From Nocardia niigatensis NBRC 100131 (GTDB lineage: Bacteria > Actinomycetota > Actinomycetes > Mycobacteriales > Mycobacteriaceae), in contig NZ_BAGC01000002.1 of NCBI RefSeq assembly GCF_000308655.1, forward strand, positions 62,001 to 126,000: a stretch of 64,000 nucleotides of DNA, read 5' to 3'. Below the pieces are notes generated by a model. It was not told where the DNA came from. It ran no database searches and saw nothing but the letters and a program-made list of their open reading frames with translations. Shown here in pieces: positions 31,738 to 41,082 of this stretch (the stretch's first letter is position 1; each line of letters begins with the position of its first letter). The translations under genes were made by a program, and so were the position numbers.

Positions 31738-32499
31738 TCAGTCGCCGGACGAGGCGGCGGTGCGCCGGTATTTGGCCGGCGGGCCGGAATCCCGTTCGGC
31801 CACAACGATTTGCACCGCCAGCGCGACCAGCCACAGCGACATGGCCCCGACCTGGATGCGCTGCGCGATGCCCAGGCCGTAGTTGCCGGGCAGATTGTCG
31901 GCGATCAGCATCCACGCCGTCACCGCCGAACCGACGATCAGAATCCACAGTCCGGTGTGCCGCAGAATCGGCCAGCGCCGGTACTTGAAGGCCGCCACGG
32001 TGAACGCGATCATCGCGATGTAGATGGAGAACACCGCCAGCGTGCTCGTCAGGGCGTGAATCTGGTGCAGCTGCGGGAACAGTCCGGTATCCACATAGCG
32101 TTTGCGCGCGTTCGGATCCTCGGGCACGATCGGCCACTGCGCGTCCGCGATGGTGGCCGCGCCGAAGCAGGTCAGCGCCACCCATCCGATGGTCGAGTAG
32201 AGCCGTCGCGAGAACAGCAGCAGCCCAGCCAGTCCCGCCACCACCAGCAGCGACCCGGAAATGGTGTCCCCGGTGCTGAACACCCACCGGAACGGCGCGC
32301 CCTTCTCGGCCAGCTGGCTCAGGAAGGTGTTGGTCGGGTTGCTGTCGATGGGCAGGATGAATTCCAGGACCCAGGAGGAATAGCCGAGTCCGGCGACCGC
32401 TATCAAGATCGCGATGAACCAGCGCAGCGCCCGTCGCCACCGCGGCTGGAGAACCCTCGCCGTCGGAACCGTCTCGGCTAGTTTCTGCTCGGTTGGCAT
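31738..32499 (-). CDS. DUF998 family membrane protein
   Basis: 253 residues, about six membrane segments. AGLGYSSWVLEFILPIDSNP, then SGSLLVVAGLAGLLLFSRR, ALTSTLAVFSIYIAMIAFTV, SLWLVALAVQIVVAERD. DUF998 proteins are integral membrane proteins without a settled function. ATG 32499 is chosen from a longer open frame because the upstream part overlaps vsr and has no membrane-protein character. Confidence 0.8.
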   Translation of the reverse strand: MPTEQKLAETVPTARVLQPRWRRALRWFIAILIAVAGLGYSSWVLEFILPIDSNPTNTFLSQLAEKGAPFRWVFSTGDTISGSLLVVAGLAGLLLFSRRLYSTIGWVALTCFGAATIADAQWPIVPEDPNARKRYVDTGLFPQLHQIHALTSTLAVFSIYIAMIAFTVAAFKYRRWPILRHTGLWILIVGSAVTAWMLIADNLPGNYGLGIAQRIQVGAMSLWLVALAVQIVVAERDSGPPAKYRRTAASSGD

Positions 32500-32621
32500 C
32501 ACCGCGCTCGCTTTCGCTGGCCTCGCTATCTCGTACTGCCCTGCCCGCAGCTTCCGATCTGTCCGGACTGGTCGGCTGGTCCGGTCTTGGGTCCATTGTC
32601 TCCCATTCGGAAACATGGCCG

Positions 32622-33044
32622 TCACATGGCGCGTGCCAACGCCCGCATCACCAGGTCGGCTGCCGATTCCGCGGCCTCGTGTTCCCACACCCGCACCACG
32701 GTCCAGCCCGCCGCCGTCAACCGGGCATCGGTGTCGCGATCGCGCGCCACATTGCCCGCCAGCTTGTCGGCCCACCATTGCGCATTGTTCTTCGGGTGTG
32801 TCGCGTGTTGCGGGCAGCTGTGCCAGAAGCACCCGTCCACATAGACCGCCACCTTTCGCCGCGGGAACACCAGATCGGCCCGCCGCCGCAGCCCCGGCAG
32901 CGGAGCCCGGTCCACGAAGAAGCGTTTTCCACGCCGGTGCAATTCCCGCCGCAGTTCCAGCTCCGGCTTGGTCCCCACGCGCCGCTGCCTCGCCATGCGC
33001 GCACTGGTCGCCGCATCGGTGCCCGGTCGCCGCGCATCCGCCAT
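32622..33044 (-). CDS. vsr: Very short patch repair endonuclease
   Basis: 140 residues: TSARMARQRRVGTKPELELR at the start, PGLRRRADLVFPRRKVAVYV with the catalytic Asp, DGCFWHSCPQHATHPKNNAQ with metal-binding Cys/His, and WTVVRVWEHE. It nicks T:G mismatches that arise when 5-methylcytosine deaminates. It follows the cytosine methyltransferase gene by 46 bases on the same strand, the usual pairing. Confidence 0.93.
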   Translation of the reverse strand: MADARRPGTDAATSARMARQRRVGTKPELELRRELHRRGKRFFVDRAPLPGLRRRADLVFPRRKVAVYVDGCFWHSCPQHATHPKNNAQWWADKLAGNVARDRDTDARLTAAGWTVVRVWEHEAAESAADLVMRALARAM

Positions 33045-33090
33045 CAGGCCATCCTCATCGCGGCCCGCCGGGCCGGCAAGGTCGGCCGCC

Positions 33091-34248
33091 TCACGCCGCC
33101 TCGCGCGGCGCGCCCCCCATGCGCTCGAGATGGTTCTCCACATCGTCGAGGAACCCGTCGGGGAAGCGCAGCGAGCCCATCCGGGTGCGCCGCAGGAAGC
33201 CCGCGGTCGCGCGCGCGGACAGCAGCCGGGAGTCGTCGAGAAACCAGCGCAGATCCTCGTAAGGCGCGTGAACGGGCCAGGTGGACACCGGAACCCGATG
33301 CACCTCCCCACGATGCCCCCAGGCCGCCGCCGGCCAGCTGCGGCGGGTCAGCGGCGCGCCGTCCGGGATGGGATCGTCGGATGGATCGGTGACGCGCGCG
33401 GCGATCCAGGACGCCATGCGCACACTCACCGCATTGCCGACCAGCTTCCAGCGATGCCCCGGCCGCACCCCGGGCACCGCCAGAGCGGCTGTGGTCCAAT
33501 CCCGGTCGAAGCCCTGCAGCCGCTCGGCGTCGGTGATGCCGGGCGTCACCAGCTCACCCGAGGGCAGCCGGACCGCCGGCGGGCTCGCAATGCCCAGGGC
33601 CGAGCCGCCTTTCAGGGTGGGCACGGCATTCACCGCCCAGCCCAGGCCGCGGGTGCCCTCGGTCCAGTAGAAGCCGCACGGATCGTGCGCCGGATCGCCC
33701 ACCTCGCGCGGCCCGGCGTCGGCGCCGAACAGGATCGGCCGCGGATCCTCGGTGCGGGAGGCCAGCATCAGCACCCGCTCCCGCCGCTGCGGCAGCCCGA
33801 ACGCGCGCGCGTCCACCACCCGGTAGGCCCAGGTGTAGCCGAGCTCGGTAAGCGCGGCGGTGATGTGGCGCATGGCCGCGCCGCCACCGAGCTGCAGCAT
33901 GAACGGCACATTCTCGATGAGCAGCCAGCGCGGGCCCTTCTTGCGCTTGACCAGCCGGAACACCTCGTCCACCAAACCCGAACGGGCCCCGGTGATTCCG
34001 GCCGTCCGCCCGGCCTGGGAGAGGTCCTGGCAGGGGAAGCCCGCCGCCACCAGCTCGGTCCCCGACGGCAGCGCGCGCAGCTTGGTCACATCGGAATGCA
34101 GTGGCACGTCCGGGAAATGCGCGGCCAGCACCGCCTGCGCTCCGGAGTCGATCTCGCACAGCAGTTCACTGCGCCATCCGTGCGCCGCGAGCCCGAGCTC
34201 CAGCCCGCCGATGCCGGCGAACAGGCCGACCATCCGCGCGCCCGTCAC
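33091..34248 (-). CDS. dcm: DNA (cytosine-5-)-methyltransferase
   Basis: 385 residues from GTG 34248 (AAGGGA RBS upstream; the frame is open further up to 34335). Motif I GLFAGIGGLELGL, IV FPCQDLSQAG, VI WLLIENVPF, VIII LPQRRERVLML, target-recognition region about 190-270, IX/X GHRWKLVGNAVSVRMASW. It methylates C5 of cytosine at an unknown site. No restriction enzyme gene is adjacent, so it may be a solitary methyltransferase with Vsr. Confidence 0.92.
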   Translation of the reverse strand: MTGARMVGLFAGIGGLELGLAAHGWRSELLCEIDSGAQAVLAAHFPDVPLHSDVTKLRALPSGTELVAAGFPCQDLSQAGRTAGITGARSGLVDEVFRLVKRKKGPRWLLIENVPFMLQLGGGAAMRHITAALTELGYTWAYRVVDARAFGLPQRRERVLMLASRTEDPRPILFGADAGPREVGDPAHDPCGFYWTEGTRGLGWAVNAVPTLKGGSALGIASPPAVRLPSGELVTPGITDAERLQGFDRDWTTAALAVPGVRPGHRWKLVGNAVSVRMASWIAARVTDPSDDPIPDGAPLTRRSWPAAAWGHRGEVHRVPVSTWPVHAPYEDLRWFLDDSRLLSARATAGFLRRTRMGSLRFPDGFLDDVENHLERMGGAPREAA

Positions 34249-34507
34249 AACAGTCCCTTTCACCCCGGAGTCCCCGTGCCCAGAGCACGTTACTCGAGTC
34301 CGCGTAACCCCACCGTGAGCAACACCCTTCCGCACTCGCGATCCAGAGACCCTCGCTATGACCCGGGCGGATGATCAGCAGGCGGTGGTGTGCGCGAACA
34401 CCCGGAACCACCCGGCACCATTGCGTGTTGATCACGATGTGCCGCCGGGGGAGTGATACCGGCCGGGTAGCGCGGGTGCGCGGGCGGGGGGAACTACGGT
34501 TATAGGC

Positions 34508-35110
34508 GTGACGGATAACGGGAGTGAGGACGCGAACCCGGGAGCGCCGCGGTGGCCGGCCATTCTCACGTGGCGCGCGCACGACGGATCGCGGATGGAG
34601 TCGGTGCGGGTGGTGCTGAGCGGCAATCGGATTCGCGCCGCGGGCCGCATCATCGCCGGCGCCTGCGAGGAGTATCCCGCCTTCAGCGCGTCCTACGACC
34701 TGGTCACCGACGAGTCCGGGGTCACCAAGCGGCTGTCGCTGCGCAGCACCCTGGCCAGCGGTGAACGTCACGCCTCCATCGCCCGCGACGAGGAGAACTA
34801 CTGGCTCATCGACGCCGGAAACACCCACGTGCGCTCCACCTTCGGCGGCGCGCTGGATGTGGACGTGGTGCTGAGCCCGTTCTTCAACACCCTCCCCATC
34901 CGCCGCTACGGCCTGGCCCACGCCAGCGAGGACGTGCAGGTTCCGGTCGTCTACGTCCGCCTGCCCGATCTGCTGGTGCAGGAAGCGAGCCTCACCTACA
35001 GCAGCGGCTCCGACGGCATCCATGTGCTCTCGCCCGTCTCCAGCGCGACCGTCACCGTCGACGAGGACGGCTTCCTGCTCGACTACCCCGGCCTGGCCGA
35101 ACGGATCTAG
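34508..35110 (+). CDS. Putative glycolipid-binding domain protein
   Basis: 200 residues from GTG 34508. A beta-rich single domain: WRAHDGSRMESVRVVLSGNR, PAFSASYDLVTDESGVTKRL, WLIDAGNTHVRSTFGGALDV, DVVLSPFFNTLPIRR, DGFLLDYPGLAERI. The D-x-D-x-x-x-S-P-x-x-N-T-L-P-I-R-R block is the family mark. No signal peptide, so cytosolic. Binding of a glycolipid is the family label, not shown here. The 259 bases upstream hold only its promoter. Confidence 0.8.
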   Translation: MTDNGSEDANPGAPRWPAILTWRAHDGSRMESVRVVLSGNRIRAAGRIIAGACEEYPAFSASYDLVTDESGVTKRLSLRSTLASGERHASIARDEENYWLIDAGNTHVRSTFGGALDVDVVLSPFFNTLPIRRYGLAHASEDVQVPVVYVRLPDLLVQEASLTYSSGSDGIHVLSPVSSATVTVDEDGFLLDYPGLAERI

Positions 35111-35131
35111 CCGGGGTTCGCCGAGACAGAT

Positions 35132-36082
35132 CTAGTCGAGCGAGGTGAGGACGCCGCCGGAACGGCCCGCGTCGATCAGTTTGGTGAGCCAGTTGTGGTC
35201 GCCGGGGCGGACATCGGTGATGACCCAGCGCTCGTTGTCCTCGTAGTCGGTGCGGGCGTCGTGGCCGGCCTCCACGAGTTCGGTGATGGTGCCGTTGGCG
35301 CGCAGGCTGTCCCGGGCCTGGGTGAGGATCTCGAGGGTGTCGTCGAGCACATCCAGCAGCGCCGCGGCGTTCGGTTCGCAGATGGCGCGGACCATGTCCG
35401 GTGAGGTGGCGGCGACCCGGGTGCCGTCGCGGAAGGAGCCGGCCGCCAAGCCGAGGGCCAGCGCGCCGCCGTTGGCGCCCTCGATGGCGAGGGCCTCGGC
35501 GAGGACGTGCGGCAGGTGCGAGATGCGGGCGACCGCGCGATCGTGTTCCACCGCCAGCACCGGCACCACCGCCGCGCCGCAGTCCAGTGCGAGCTGCGCG
35601 ACACGCCGGAAGGGGTCGGCGTGTACGCCCGGATCGACGCTCACCGCCCACGCCGCGTTCTTGAACAGGTCGGGAGAGGATGCGGCCCAACCGGATTCGC
35701 TGGTCCCGGCCATGGGGTGGCCGCCGACGTAGCGCGCGCCCAGCTCGTGGCGCTGTACGGCCGCCGCGACCGGCGCCTTCACGCTCACCACATCGGTCAG
35801 CGCACAGTCGGGGGCGAAGGTCTTCACGTCCGAGAGCACGGCGTCGATGGCGGGCATGGGCACACCGATCACCACCAGCGCGTCGCGTTCGGCCGCCCGG
35901 GAGAGCACCGCCTCCACATCGCTGATCACGTCGTATCCGTCCATGCGGGCCGCCTTCGCGCCGACCTCGGACCGGTTGTAGCCGAACGCCTCATACCCGG
36001 CGCCGGCGGCGGCGCGCAGCACCGATCCGCCGATCAAACCGGTACCGAGGACGCAGACAGCTGGTTTCGGAGTGCCCGTCAT
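35132..36082 (-). CDS. tyrA: Prephenate dehydrogenase
   Basis: 316 residues. N-terminal NAD(P) Rossmann motif VLGTGLIGGSVLRAAAGAG, then AFGYNRSE, a second half with GGHPMAGTSESGWAASSPDL, VEHDRAVARISHLPHVLAEA, and AGSFRDGTRVA. It oxidatively decarboxylates prephenate in tyrosine synthesis. Start ATG 36082 (MTGTPKPAV); the frame stays open upstream but overlaps the divergent gene. It neighbours the TadA pair, as in many actinobacteria. Confidence 0.92.
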   Translation of the reverse strand: MTGTPKPAVCVLGTGLIGGSVLRAAAGAGYEAFGYNRSEVGAKAARMDGYDVISDVEAVLSRAAERDALVVIGVPMPAIDAVLSDVKTFAPDCALTDVVSVKAPVAAAVQRHELGARYVGGHPMAGTSESGWAASSPDLFKNAAWAVSVDPGVHADPFRRVAQLALDCGAAVVPVLAVEHDRAVARISHLPHVLAEALAIEGANGGALALGLAAGSFRDGTRVAATSPDMVRAICEPNAAALLDVLDDTLEILTQARDSLRANGTITELVEAGHDARTDYEDNERWVITDVRPGDHNWLTKLIDAGRSGGVLTSLD

Positions 36083-36140
36083 TCGATCAGATTCGCATAC
36101 GACTTCAACATTTCCCCCGAAGCGGACTACCGTTGCGGCC

Positions 36141-36680
36141 ATGGCAGCACAGCGCTCGAGCACGAACAGGGCGACGTCGGATGAGTTCGACGACGTGGAA
36201 GGGTTCGCAGTGGCGGTTGTCCGCGAGGAAGCCAACTGGAAAGTGACGCCGCTGAGCGACGCCTCACTGTCCAGTCTGTCCGCGGCCGAGCACGAGTTGC
36301 GGGCGCTGCGAAGTTCCGGCGCGGTGTTCGGTTTGCTCGACGTCGACGACGAATTCTTCGTCATCCTGCGTCCGGGCCCCACCGGCAGCCGCATCCTGCT
36401 GTCCGACGCCACGGCCGCCATCGACTACGACATCGCCGCCGATGTGCTCGAGGAACTCAATATCGAGATTCCCGACATCGACCCGGACGAGATCGACGAC
36501 GTCGAACCATGGGAGGAGGGCGACCTCGGCGTCCTCGCCGACCTCGGCCTGCCCGAACCGGTGCTGGCGGTCATCCTCGCCGAAACCGACCTGTACCCGG
36601 ACGAGCAGCTCGGCATGATCGCCCAGCGCCTCGGTTTCGCCAACGAATTCTCCGCGGTCCTGGACAAGCTCCCGCGTTGA
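36141..36680 (+). CDS. tRNA adenosine deaminase-associated protein
   Basis: 179 residues, acidic: DEFDDVEGFAVAVVREEANW, SLSAAEHELRALRSSGAVFG, ILLSDATAAIDYDIAADVLE, EEGDLGVLADLGLPEPVLAV. This family is found next to tadA in actinobacteria; its function is not settled. The stop overlaps the TTG start of tadA, so they are coupled. Confidence 0.85.
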   Translation: MAAQRSSTNRATSDEFDDVEGFAVAVVREEANWKVTPLSDASLSSLSAAEHELRALRSSGAVFGLLDVDDEFFVILRPGPTGSRILLSDATAAIDYDIAADVLEELNIEIPDIDPDEIDDVEPWEEGDLGVLADLGLPEPVLAVILAETDLYPDEQLGMIAQRLGFANEFSAVLDKLPR

Positions 36681-37144
36681 TCGGCTCGCTCGCCTCCGAC
36701 GAGGCGATGATGCGGGCCGCCATCGCCGCCGCCGGTGCCGCCGACCCGCGCGACGTCCCCGTCGGCGCGGTCGTCTTCGATGCCCAGGGGCGGGAACTGG
36801 CGCGTGCCGCCAATGCCCGTGAGGCCCTGGGCGATCCGACCGCGCACGCCGAGGTGCTGGCTCTGCGCGCGGCAGCCCGGGTGCTGGGCGATGGCTGGCG
36901 GCTGGAGGGCGCGACGCTCGCCGTCACTCTCGAACCGTGCACCATGTGCGCCGGCGCCCTGGTGCTCTCCCGCATCGGCCGCCTCGTCTTCGGCGCCTGG
37001 GAACCCAAGACCGGTGCCGTCGGATCCCTCTGGGATGTGGTCCGTGACCGACGTCTCAATCACCGCCCCCAGGTCCGGGCCGGCGTCCTCGAATCCGAAT
37101 GTGCCGCTCTCCTGGCCGAATTCTTCGATTCCCACCGCCCTTAG
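36677..37144 (+). CDS. tadA: tRNA-specific adenosine deaminase
   Basis: 155 residues from TTG 36677 (internal ATG 36710 is the alternative). Zinc deaminase motifs: HAEVLALRAAAR (His ligand, catalytic Glu) and EPCTMCAGALVLSR (two Cys ligands). Converts wobble A34 to inosine in tRNA-Arg(ACG), the very tRNA encoded at 1935. Overlaps the preceding gene by TTGA. Confidence 0.93.
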   Translation: MIGSLASDEAMMRAAIAAAGAADPRDVPVGAVVFDAQGRELARAANAREALGDPTAHAEVLALRAAARVLGDGWRLEGATLAVTLEPCTMCAGALVLSRIGRLVFGAWEPKTGAVGSLWDVVRDRRLNHRPQVRAGVLESECAALLAEFFDSHRP

Positions 37145-37198
37145 CCCTCTTTCCAGGCGATTTCGGAATCCGGCGGGTGCTCAGGTAAAGTCACCAGC

Positions 37199-37286
37199 GG
37201 TGGCGTGTCCGAGCGGCCTAAGGAGCACGCCTCGAAAGCGTGTGAGGGGTAACCCCCCTCCGAGGGTTCAAATCCCTCCGCCACCG
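37199..37286 (+). tRNA. tRNA-Ser (anticodon CGA)
   Basis: Acceptor GGTGGCG/CGCCACC (37279-37285), anticodon stem CACGC/GCGTG with loop CTCGAAA (CGA at 37233-37235), long variable arm, T-arm GGGTTCAAATCCC. CCA is not encoded. Confidence 0.95.
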
Positions 37287-37290
37287 CTTC

Positions 37291-37327
37291 GGCCCCTCAT
37301 CCGCAAGAGTGGATGGGGGGCCTTTTT
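37291..37327 (+). terminator. Terminator after tRNA-Ser(CGA)
   Basis: GGCCCCTCATCC (37291-37302) pairs with GGATGGGGGGCC (37311-37322, one wobble), then TTTTTC. Confidence 0.9.
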
Positions 37328-37364
37328 CTTGCTCGCGGAACGAGTGATCGAGCGGGCTGCCCGG

Positions 37365-37592
37365 TTACGGCCAGCACCAGTCCAGGGTGGCTGATCCGGG
37401 TGTCGGGATGTGGACACAGATGTTGATCGAGATGTACGGCGCATCCACATTCGACAGCAGGGGCTGGTCCGCATTCGCCGCCACGGGCCGGCTCGTCTCG
37501 GGCTGATTCGCGGATGCGGATGGTGCGGCCAGGGCGACGAGCGGAACGGCTATCGCGGCGACCGCTGCCGAGCGGGCGATTCCTGCGAGCAT
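37365..37592 (-). CDS. Small secreted protein
   Basis: 75 residues. Signal peptide: MLAGIARSAAVAAIAVPLVA then LAAPSASA. The mature part of about 45 residues has two Cys (NICVHIPTP, DWCWP), which could form a disulfide. RBS GAAGGAG lies before ATG 37592. No family recognised. The 349 bases up to 37941 hold AT-richer promoter-like sequence and no gene. Confidence 0.7.
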   Translation of the reverse strand: MLAGIARSAAVAAIAVPLVALAAPSASANQPETSRPVAANADQPLLSNVDAPYISINICVHIPTPGSATLDWCWP

Positions 37593-37941
37593 CTGATCGA
37601 CTCCTTCGGTAACGCGGGTGTGTGGACGGTGGTTTCCAGATGCCGTGGAGGATGGGTGCTTTGTCCCGGTCGGAGGTTTGCCCACAGCTATCTACAGCCC
37701 GGTTCAGACGATGATTCAAGGTCGAGACCGGCTGTGAGAAGCAACGTTAACATCGAAAAATTGGATAGCTGAGAAATATCTGAAGACTGGTCGGTGTCCA
37801 CACTCGCCAGTGTCCGTCACCCATCCCGCCCTCGAGTGCGCGGTCACCCCTTATCCGGGCGACAAGGTTTATCAAGGCCGGGCGCACAGGATTCCTTGCG
37901 GCGCGGGGCTTTCCGCGTGAGCCGGTGGTCAGGAGGATCCG

Positions 37942-38412
37942 ATGTCGTACCCGCACAATCAGTCCGGTCGATCCGTGTACCACCCCTACCCGGAGCCGGC
38001 GCGTCGTCCGGAGAGCGGCGCGGCCGGAATCATCGGGGCCGCGATGGCGCTGCTCTTCGGCCTCCTCGCCGGTCTGGGCAGCGTTCTCGCCTGCTGGACC
38101 TGGTCGAGTTTCTCGGCCGACATCCGGCAATCGATGGGGATCCAGTCCTGGATGGTGTGCGGTCCGATCGCCGCCCTGCTCCTGATTCCGGGTGGCCTCC
38201 TGCTCCTCCGCCGCCGGACCATCGGCCGCGTTCTGGTGATCATCGGCACCCTCCCCCTCTTCGCCGCCAATCTGTGGGAATGGCGCGCCAACCCCTACGC
38301 CGGCCCCGGCGCCCTGGCCTATGCCATGGTCTTCTCCGTCATCCACCTCGGCATCGTCATCCTCGTCGCTCTACCCTCCACCGGCCGCTGGATCCGTACC
38401 CGCCCCTTGTGA
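37942..38412 (+). CDS. Hypothetical membrane protein
   Basis: 156 residues with about four membrane segments (GIIGAAMALLFGLLAGLGSV, WMVCGPIAALLLIPGGLLLL, GRVLVIIGTLPLFAANLW, YAMVFSVIHLGIVILVALP) after a polar N-terminus. RBS AGGAGG precedes ATG 37942. Family not recognised. Confidence 0.72.
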   Translation: MSYPHNQSGRSVYHPYPEPARRPESGAAGIIGAAMALLFGLLAGLGSVLACWTWSSFSADIRQSMGIQSWMVCGPIAALLLIPGGLLLLRRRTIGRVLVIIGTLPLFAANLWEWRANPYAGPGALAYAMVFSVIHLGIVILVALPSTGRWIRTRPL

Positions 38413-38455
38413 ATCGGACAGTCGCGTCGGGAAACCATTGCGGGGCTTTCCTTTT

Positions 38456-38507
38456 GAAAACCACTCGGCCCCCACCCGGAGAATCGGGTGGGGGCCGAGT
38501 GGTTTTC
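38456..38507. terminator. Perfect bidirectional terminator
   Basis: 23-bp perfect stem 38456-38478 with 38485-38507, loop GAGAAT, A-run on one side and T-run on the other. Separates two convergent genes. Confidence 0.95.
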
Positions 38508-38516
38508 GTGCGGGGG

Positions 38517-40844
38517 TCAGCCGACGGTGGCGGGCTGCTTCTCCTCGGCGGGGGTGGCGGACTGCTTCAGCTCGGCGAGCTTGGCGCCTTCCACGTCGAT
38601 GTCGGGGAGGATGCGGTCCAGCCACTTCGGGAGCCACCAGGACCACTTGCCCAGCAGCGCCAGCAGCGACGGGATCAGGACCATGCGGACGATGAAGGCA
38701 TCGAAGAAGACGCCCGCCGCCATGGCGAAGCCCATGGACTTGGCCACCACGTTGTCGTCCAGCATGAAGGCGCTGAACACCGAGATCATGATGATGGCGG
38801 CGGAGGTCACGACGCGGGCGCCGTGGTGGTAGCCGCTGATCATCGCTTCCTTGGCCGACTTGCCGTGGACGTATTCCTCACGCATGCGCGTGACCAGGAA
38901 GACCTGGTAGTCCATGGCGAGACCGAAGACCAGACCGATCAGCATGATCGGCAGGAAGCTCACCAGCGGATGCGCCTCCACCAGGCCGAAGTGGCCCTGC
39001 TGGAAGATGAGCACGGTCGCGCCGAAGGTGGCCGCCATGGAGAGCAGGAAGCCCAATGCGGCGGTCAGCGGCACCAGGATCGAGCGGAACACCAGGAGCA
39101 GCAGGATGAATGCCGCGCCGGCCACGATCGCCAGGTACGGAATGATCTTGTTCAGCAGCGCCTGCGAGACATCCGCGTAGATGGCGGTGGTGCCGGTGAT
39201 GCCGTATTCCATGCCGTACTTGTCATGGAACTCGGACTCGGCGTCGCGGGCGTTCTTGACCAGGTCCTTGGTCTCCTTGTTGTTCGGCCCGGACTTGGGA
39301 TAGCCCATGAACATGGCGGCCTGCTTGTCCTCGCTGGGCCGGGACAGGGTCAGGTAGTCCATGCCCGGGTAGGAGGCCAGTTTGGAGCGCAGCGCGTCGA
39401 GAGCCTCGGTGCGCTGGTTCTCCGGCGTCTTGCTCAGGTCGACGGCCACCAGCAGGGTGCCGTTCGCGCCCTCGCCGAAGCCCGCGGTCTGCAGGTCGTA
39501 CGCCTTGCGGACGGTGGTGTGCTTCGGCATCGAGTCGCCGCCGGGCAGACCCAGCTGCAGGTTCACCGCGGGCGCGGCCAGCAGACCCAGCAGCACTACC
39601 GAAATGCCCAGCGTCAGCGCGGGCGCCTTGCCGATGAGGCGGGCGAAGCGCATGCCGTTGGTGACGGAGTGCTCGTCCTCGGGGTCGTGCTTGGCGACCA
39701 GCGGCAGCTTCGGCTTGAACAGGAAGCGGCCGAACGCGCCCATCAGCGCCGGCATCAGGGTGACGGCCACCAGCACCGCCATCGCGGCCGAGACCGCGCC
39801 GAAGATGCCCATGTAGGTGAGGAAGCTGACGCCCACGAAGCTCAGGCCGGCCAGCGCGATGATGACGGTCAGACCCGCGAAGATGACGGCCGAACCCGCG
39901 GTGCCGACCGCGGTGCCCGCGGCCTCCTCCGGCGAATTCGACACGGCCAATTCGTGTTTGTAGCGGGAGACGATGAACATCGCGTAGTCGATGGACAGCG
40001 CCAGACCGATCATGGAGGCCAGGATCGGGGTGAAGGTCGGCACGGTCAGGAAGTGGGTGCCGAACATGATGATGGAGATGGCGGTGCCGACGCCGACGAG
40101 TGCGGTGAGGATCGGCACGAAGGCCGCCACGATCGCGCCGAACGCGATCACCATGACCACCAGCGCCACCGCGATGCCGATCAGCTCGGAGGAGCCGTTC
40201 GAGCCGCCCGGATCCTGCGCGATCGAACCGCTCAGCTCGACCTGCAGCCCGGCGGCACGCGCCGCGTCGCCCACCTTGTAGGCGGCGTCGCGATCGGCCT
40301 GCTTGATGTCGGAGAACTTGGCGATGGTGAACTTGGCCTGGACCGTGGCCACCGAATCGGGGTTGGTCTTGTTCAGCACGTTCAGCGGCGCGCTGGAGCA
40401 GACCGCCGAGAAGTTCGGGTTGGACCGGTCGCCGGCCAGGCAGTCGATGCCGGCCTGCTCACCGATCTTCTTGGTGGCGTCGATCGGATTCACCAGCGGC
40501 GCGGACTTGTCCACGATCGACAGGTCGCCGAGCGCGGTCAGGAACTCCGACAGCTTGGTCTGGTTCGCCGGGTCGGTCAGCTTCTGACCCTCCGGCGCGG
40601 CGATCACATAGGTCGCGCTGACGGCATTGGGGTCGAACTCCTTGGACGCACCCGGGAAGTGTGCGTCGAGGATTTCCGTGGCTCGCTCCGACGGCAGGCC
40701 CGGCATGGTGAAGGAGTCCTGGAACGGCTTGGCGAGGGCCCCGCCGAGTCCGCCGATGACGAGCAGCGCGGCGACCCACGCCGTGATGACTATCCATTTC
40801 CGGCGGAAGGCGAACTTTCCCCACCGATAGAGGTATACGGACAC
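38517..40844 (-). CDS. MMPL/RND family transporter
   Basis: 775 residues from GTG 40844 (RBS AGGAGA). Two repeats, each with one membrane helix, an outer domain of 150 or more residues, and a bundle of helices. The proton-relay Asp-Tyr pairs are present in both halves (IGLALSIDYAMFIVSRYKHE and FGLAMDYQVFLVTRMREEY). MmpL-type proteins export lipids or drugs across the inner membrane of mycolic-acid bacteria. Divergent from a TetR gene with an operator between them, so substrate-induced control is likely. Ends at a strong terminator. Confidence 0.9.
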   Translation of the reverse strand: MSVYLYRWGKFAFRRKWIVITAWVAALLVIGGLGGALAKPFQDSFTMPGLPSERATEILDAHFPGASKEFDPNAVSATYVIAAPEGQKLTDPANQTKLSEFLTALGDLSIVDKSAPLVNPIDATKKIGEQAGIDCLAGDRSNPNFSAVCSSAPLNVLNKTNPDSVATVQAKFTIAKFSDIKQADRDAAYKVGDAARAAGLQVELSGSIAQDPGGSNGSSELIGIAVALVVMVIAFGAIVAAFVPILTALVGVGTAISIIMFGTHFLTVPTFTPILASMIGLALSIDYAMFIVSRYKHELAVSNSPEEAAGTAVGTAGSAVIFAGLTVIIALAGLSFVGVSFLTYMGIFGAVSAAMAVLVAVTLMPALMGAFGRFLFKPKLPLVAKHDPEDEHSVTNGMRFARLIGKAPALTLGISVVLLGLLAAPAVNLQLGLPGGDSMPKHTTVRKAYDLQTAGFGEGANGTLLVAVDLSKTPENQRTEALDALRSKLASYPGMDYLTLSRPSEDKQAAMFMGYPKSGPNNKETKDLVKNARDAESEFHDKYGMEYGITGTTAIYADVSQALLNKIIPYLAIVAGAAFILLLLVFRSILVPLTAALGFLLSMAATFGATVLIFQQGHFGLVEAHPLVSFLPIMLIGLVFGLAMDYQVFLVTRMREEYVHGKSAKEAMISGYHHGARVVTSAAIIMISVFSAFMLDDNVVAKSMGFAMAAGVFFDAFIVRMVLIPSLLALLGKWSWWLPKWLDRILPDIDVEGAKLAELKQSATPAEEKQPATVG

Positions 40845-40958
40845 AGGGGTTCTCCTGGGCGATGGTTTGTGGGCGAAACAGGGTGCTGGTGTGCGAGCGC
40901 GTAGACAGCACTGCCGCCGGGGGCGTCATCGCCCCCCGCCTCCACGAAACTGAATCTG

Positions 40959-40974
40959 CCTACCGTGCGGTAGG
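40959..40974. promoter_or_regulatory. TetR-type operator between the MMPL and TetR genes
   Basis: CCTACCGTGCGGTAGG, a perfect 16-base palindrome, followed by a partial copy TAGACTACCGAG. It lies in the 238-base divergent intergenic region and is the likely binding site of the TetR protein. Confidence 0.8.
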
Positions 40975-41082
40975 TAGACTACCGAGCGATTAAGCGGAGG
41001 AACAACCTCGACTCTAGGTGGCGTAGATCGCATACCGAGCATGCCGAGGTCGTCGGTCCGACGCGGGTGAGAGGATGAGAGT

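Noticed and set aside
38517..40904. Very long open frame antisense to the MMPL gene (from 37794)
   Set aside because: His/Arg/Gly-rich shadow of a high-GC gene; the opposite strand has clear transporter motifs.
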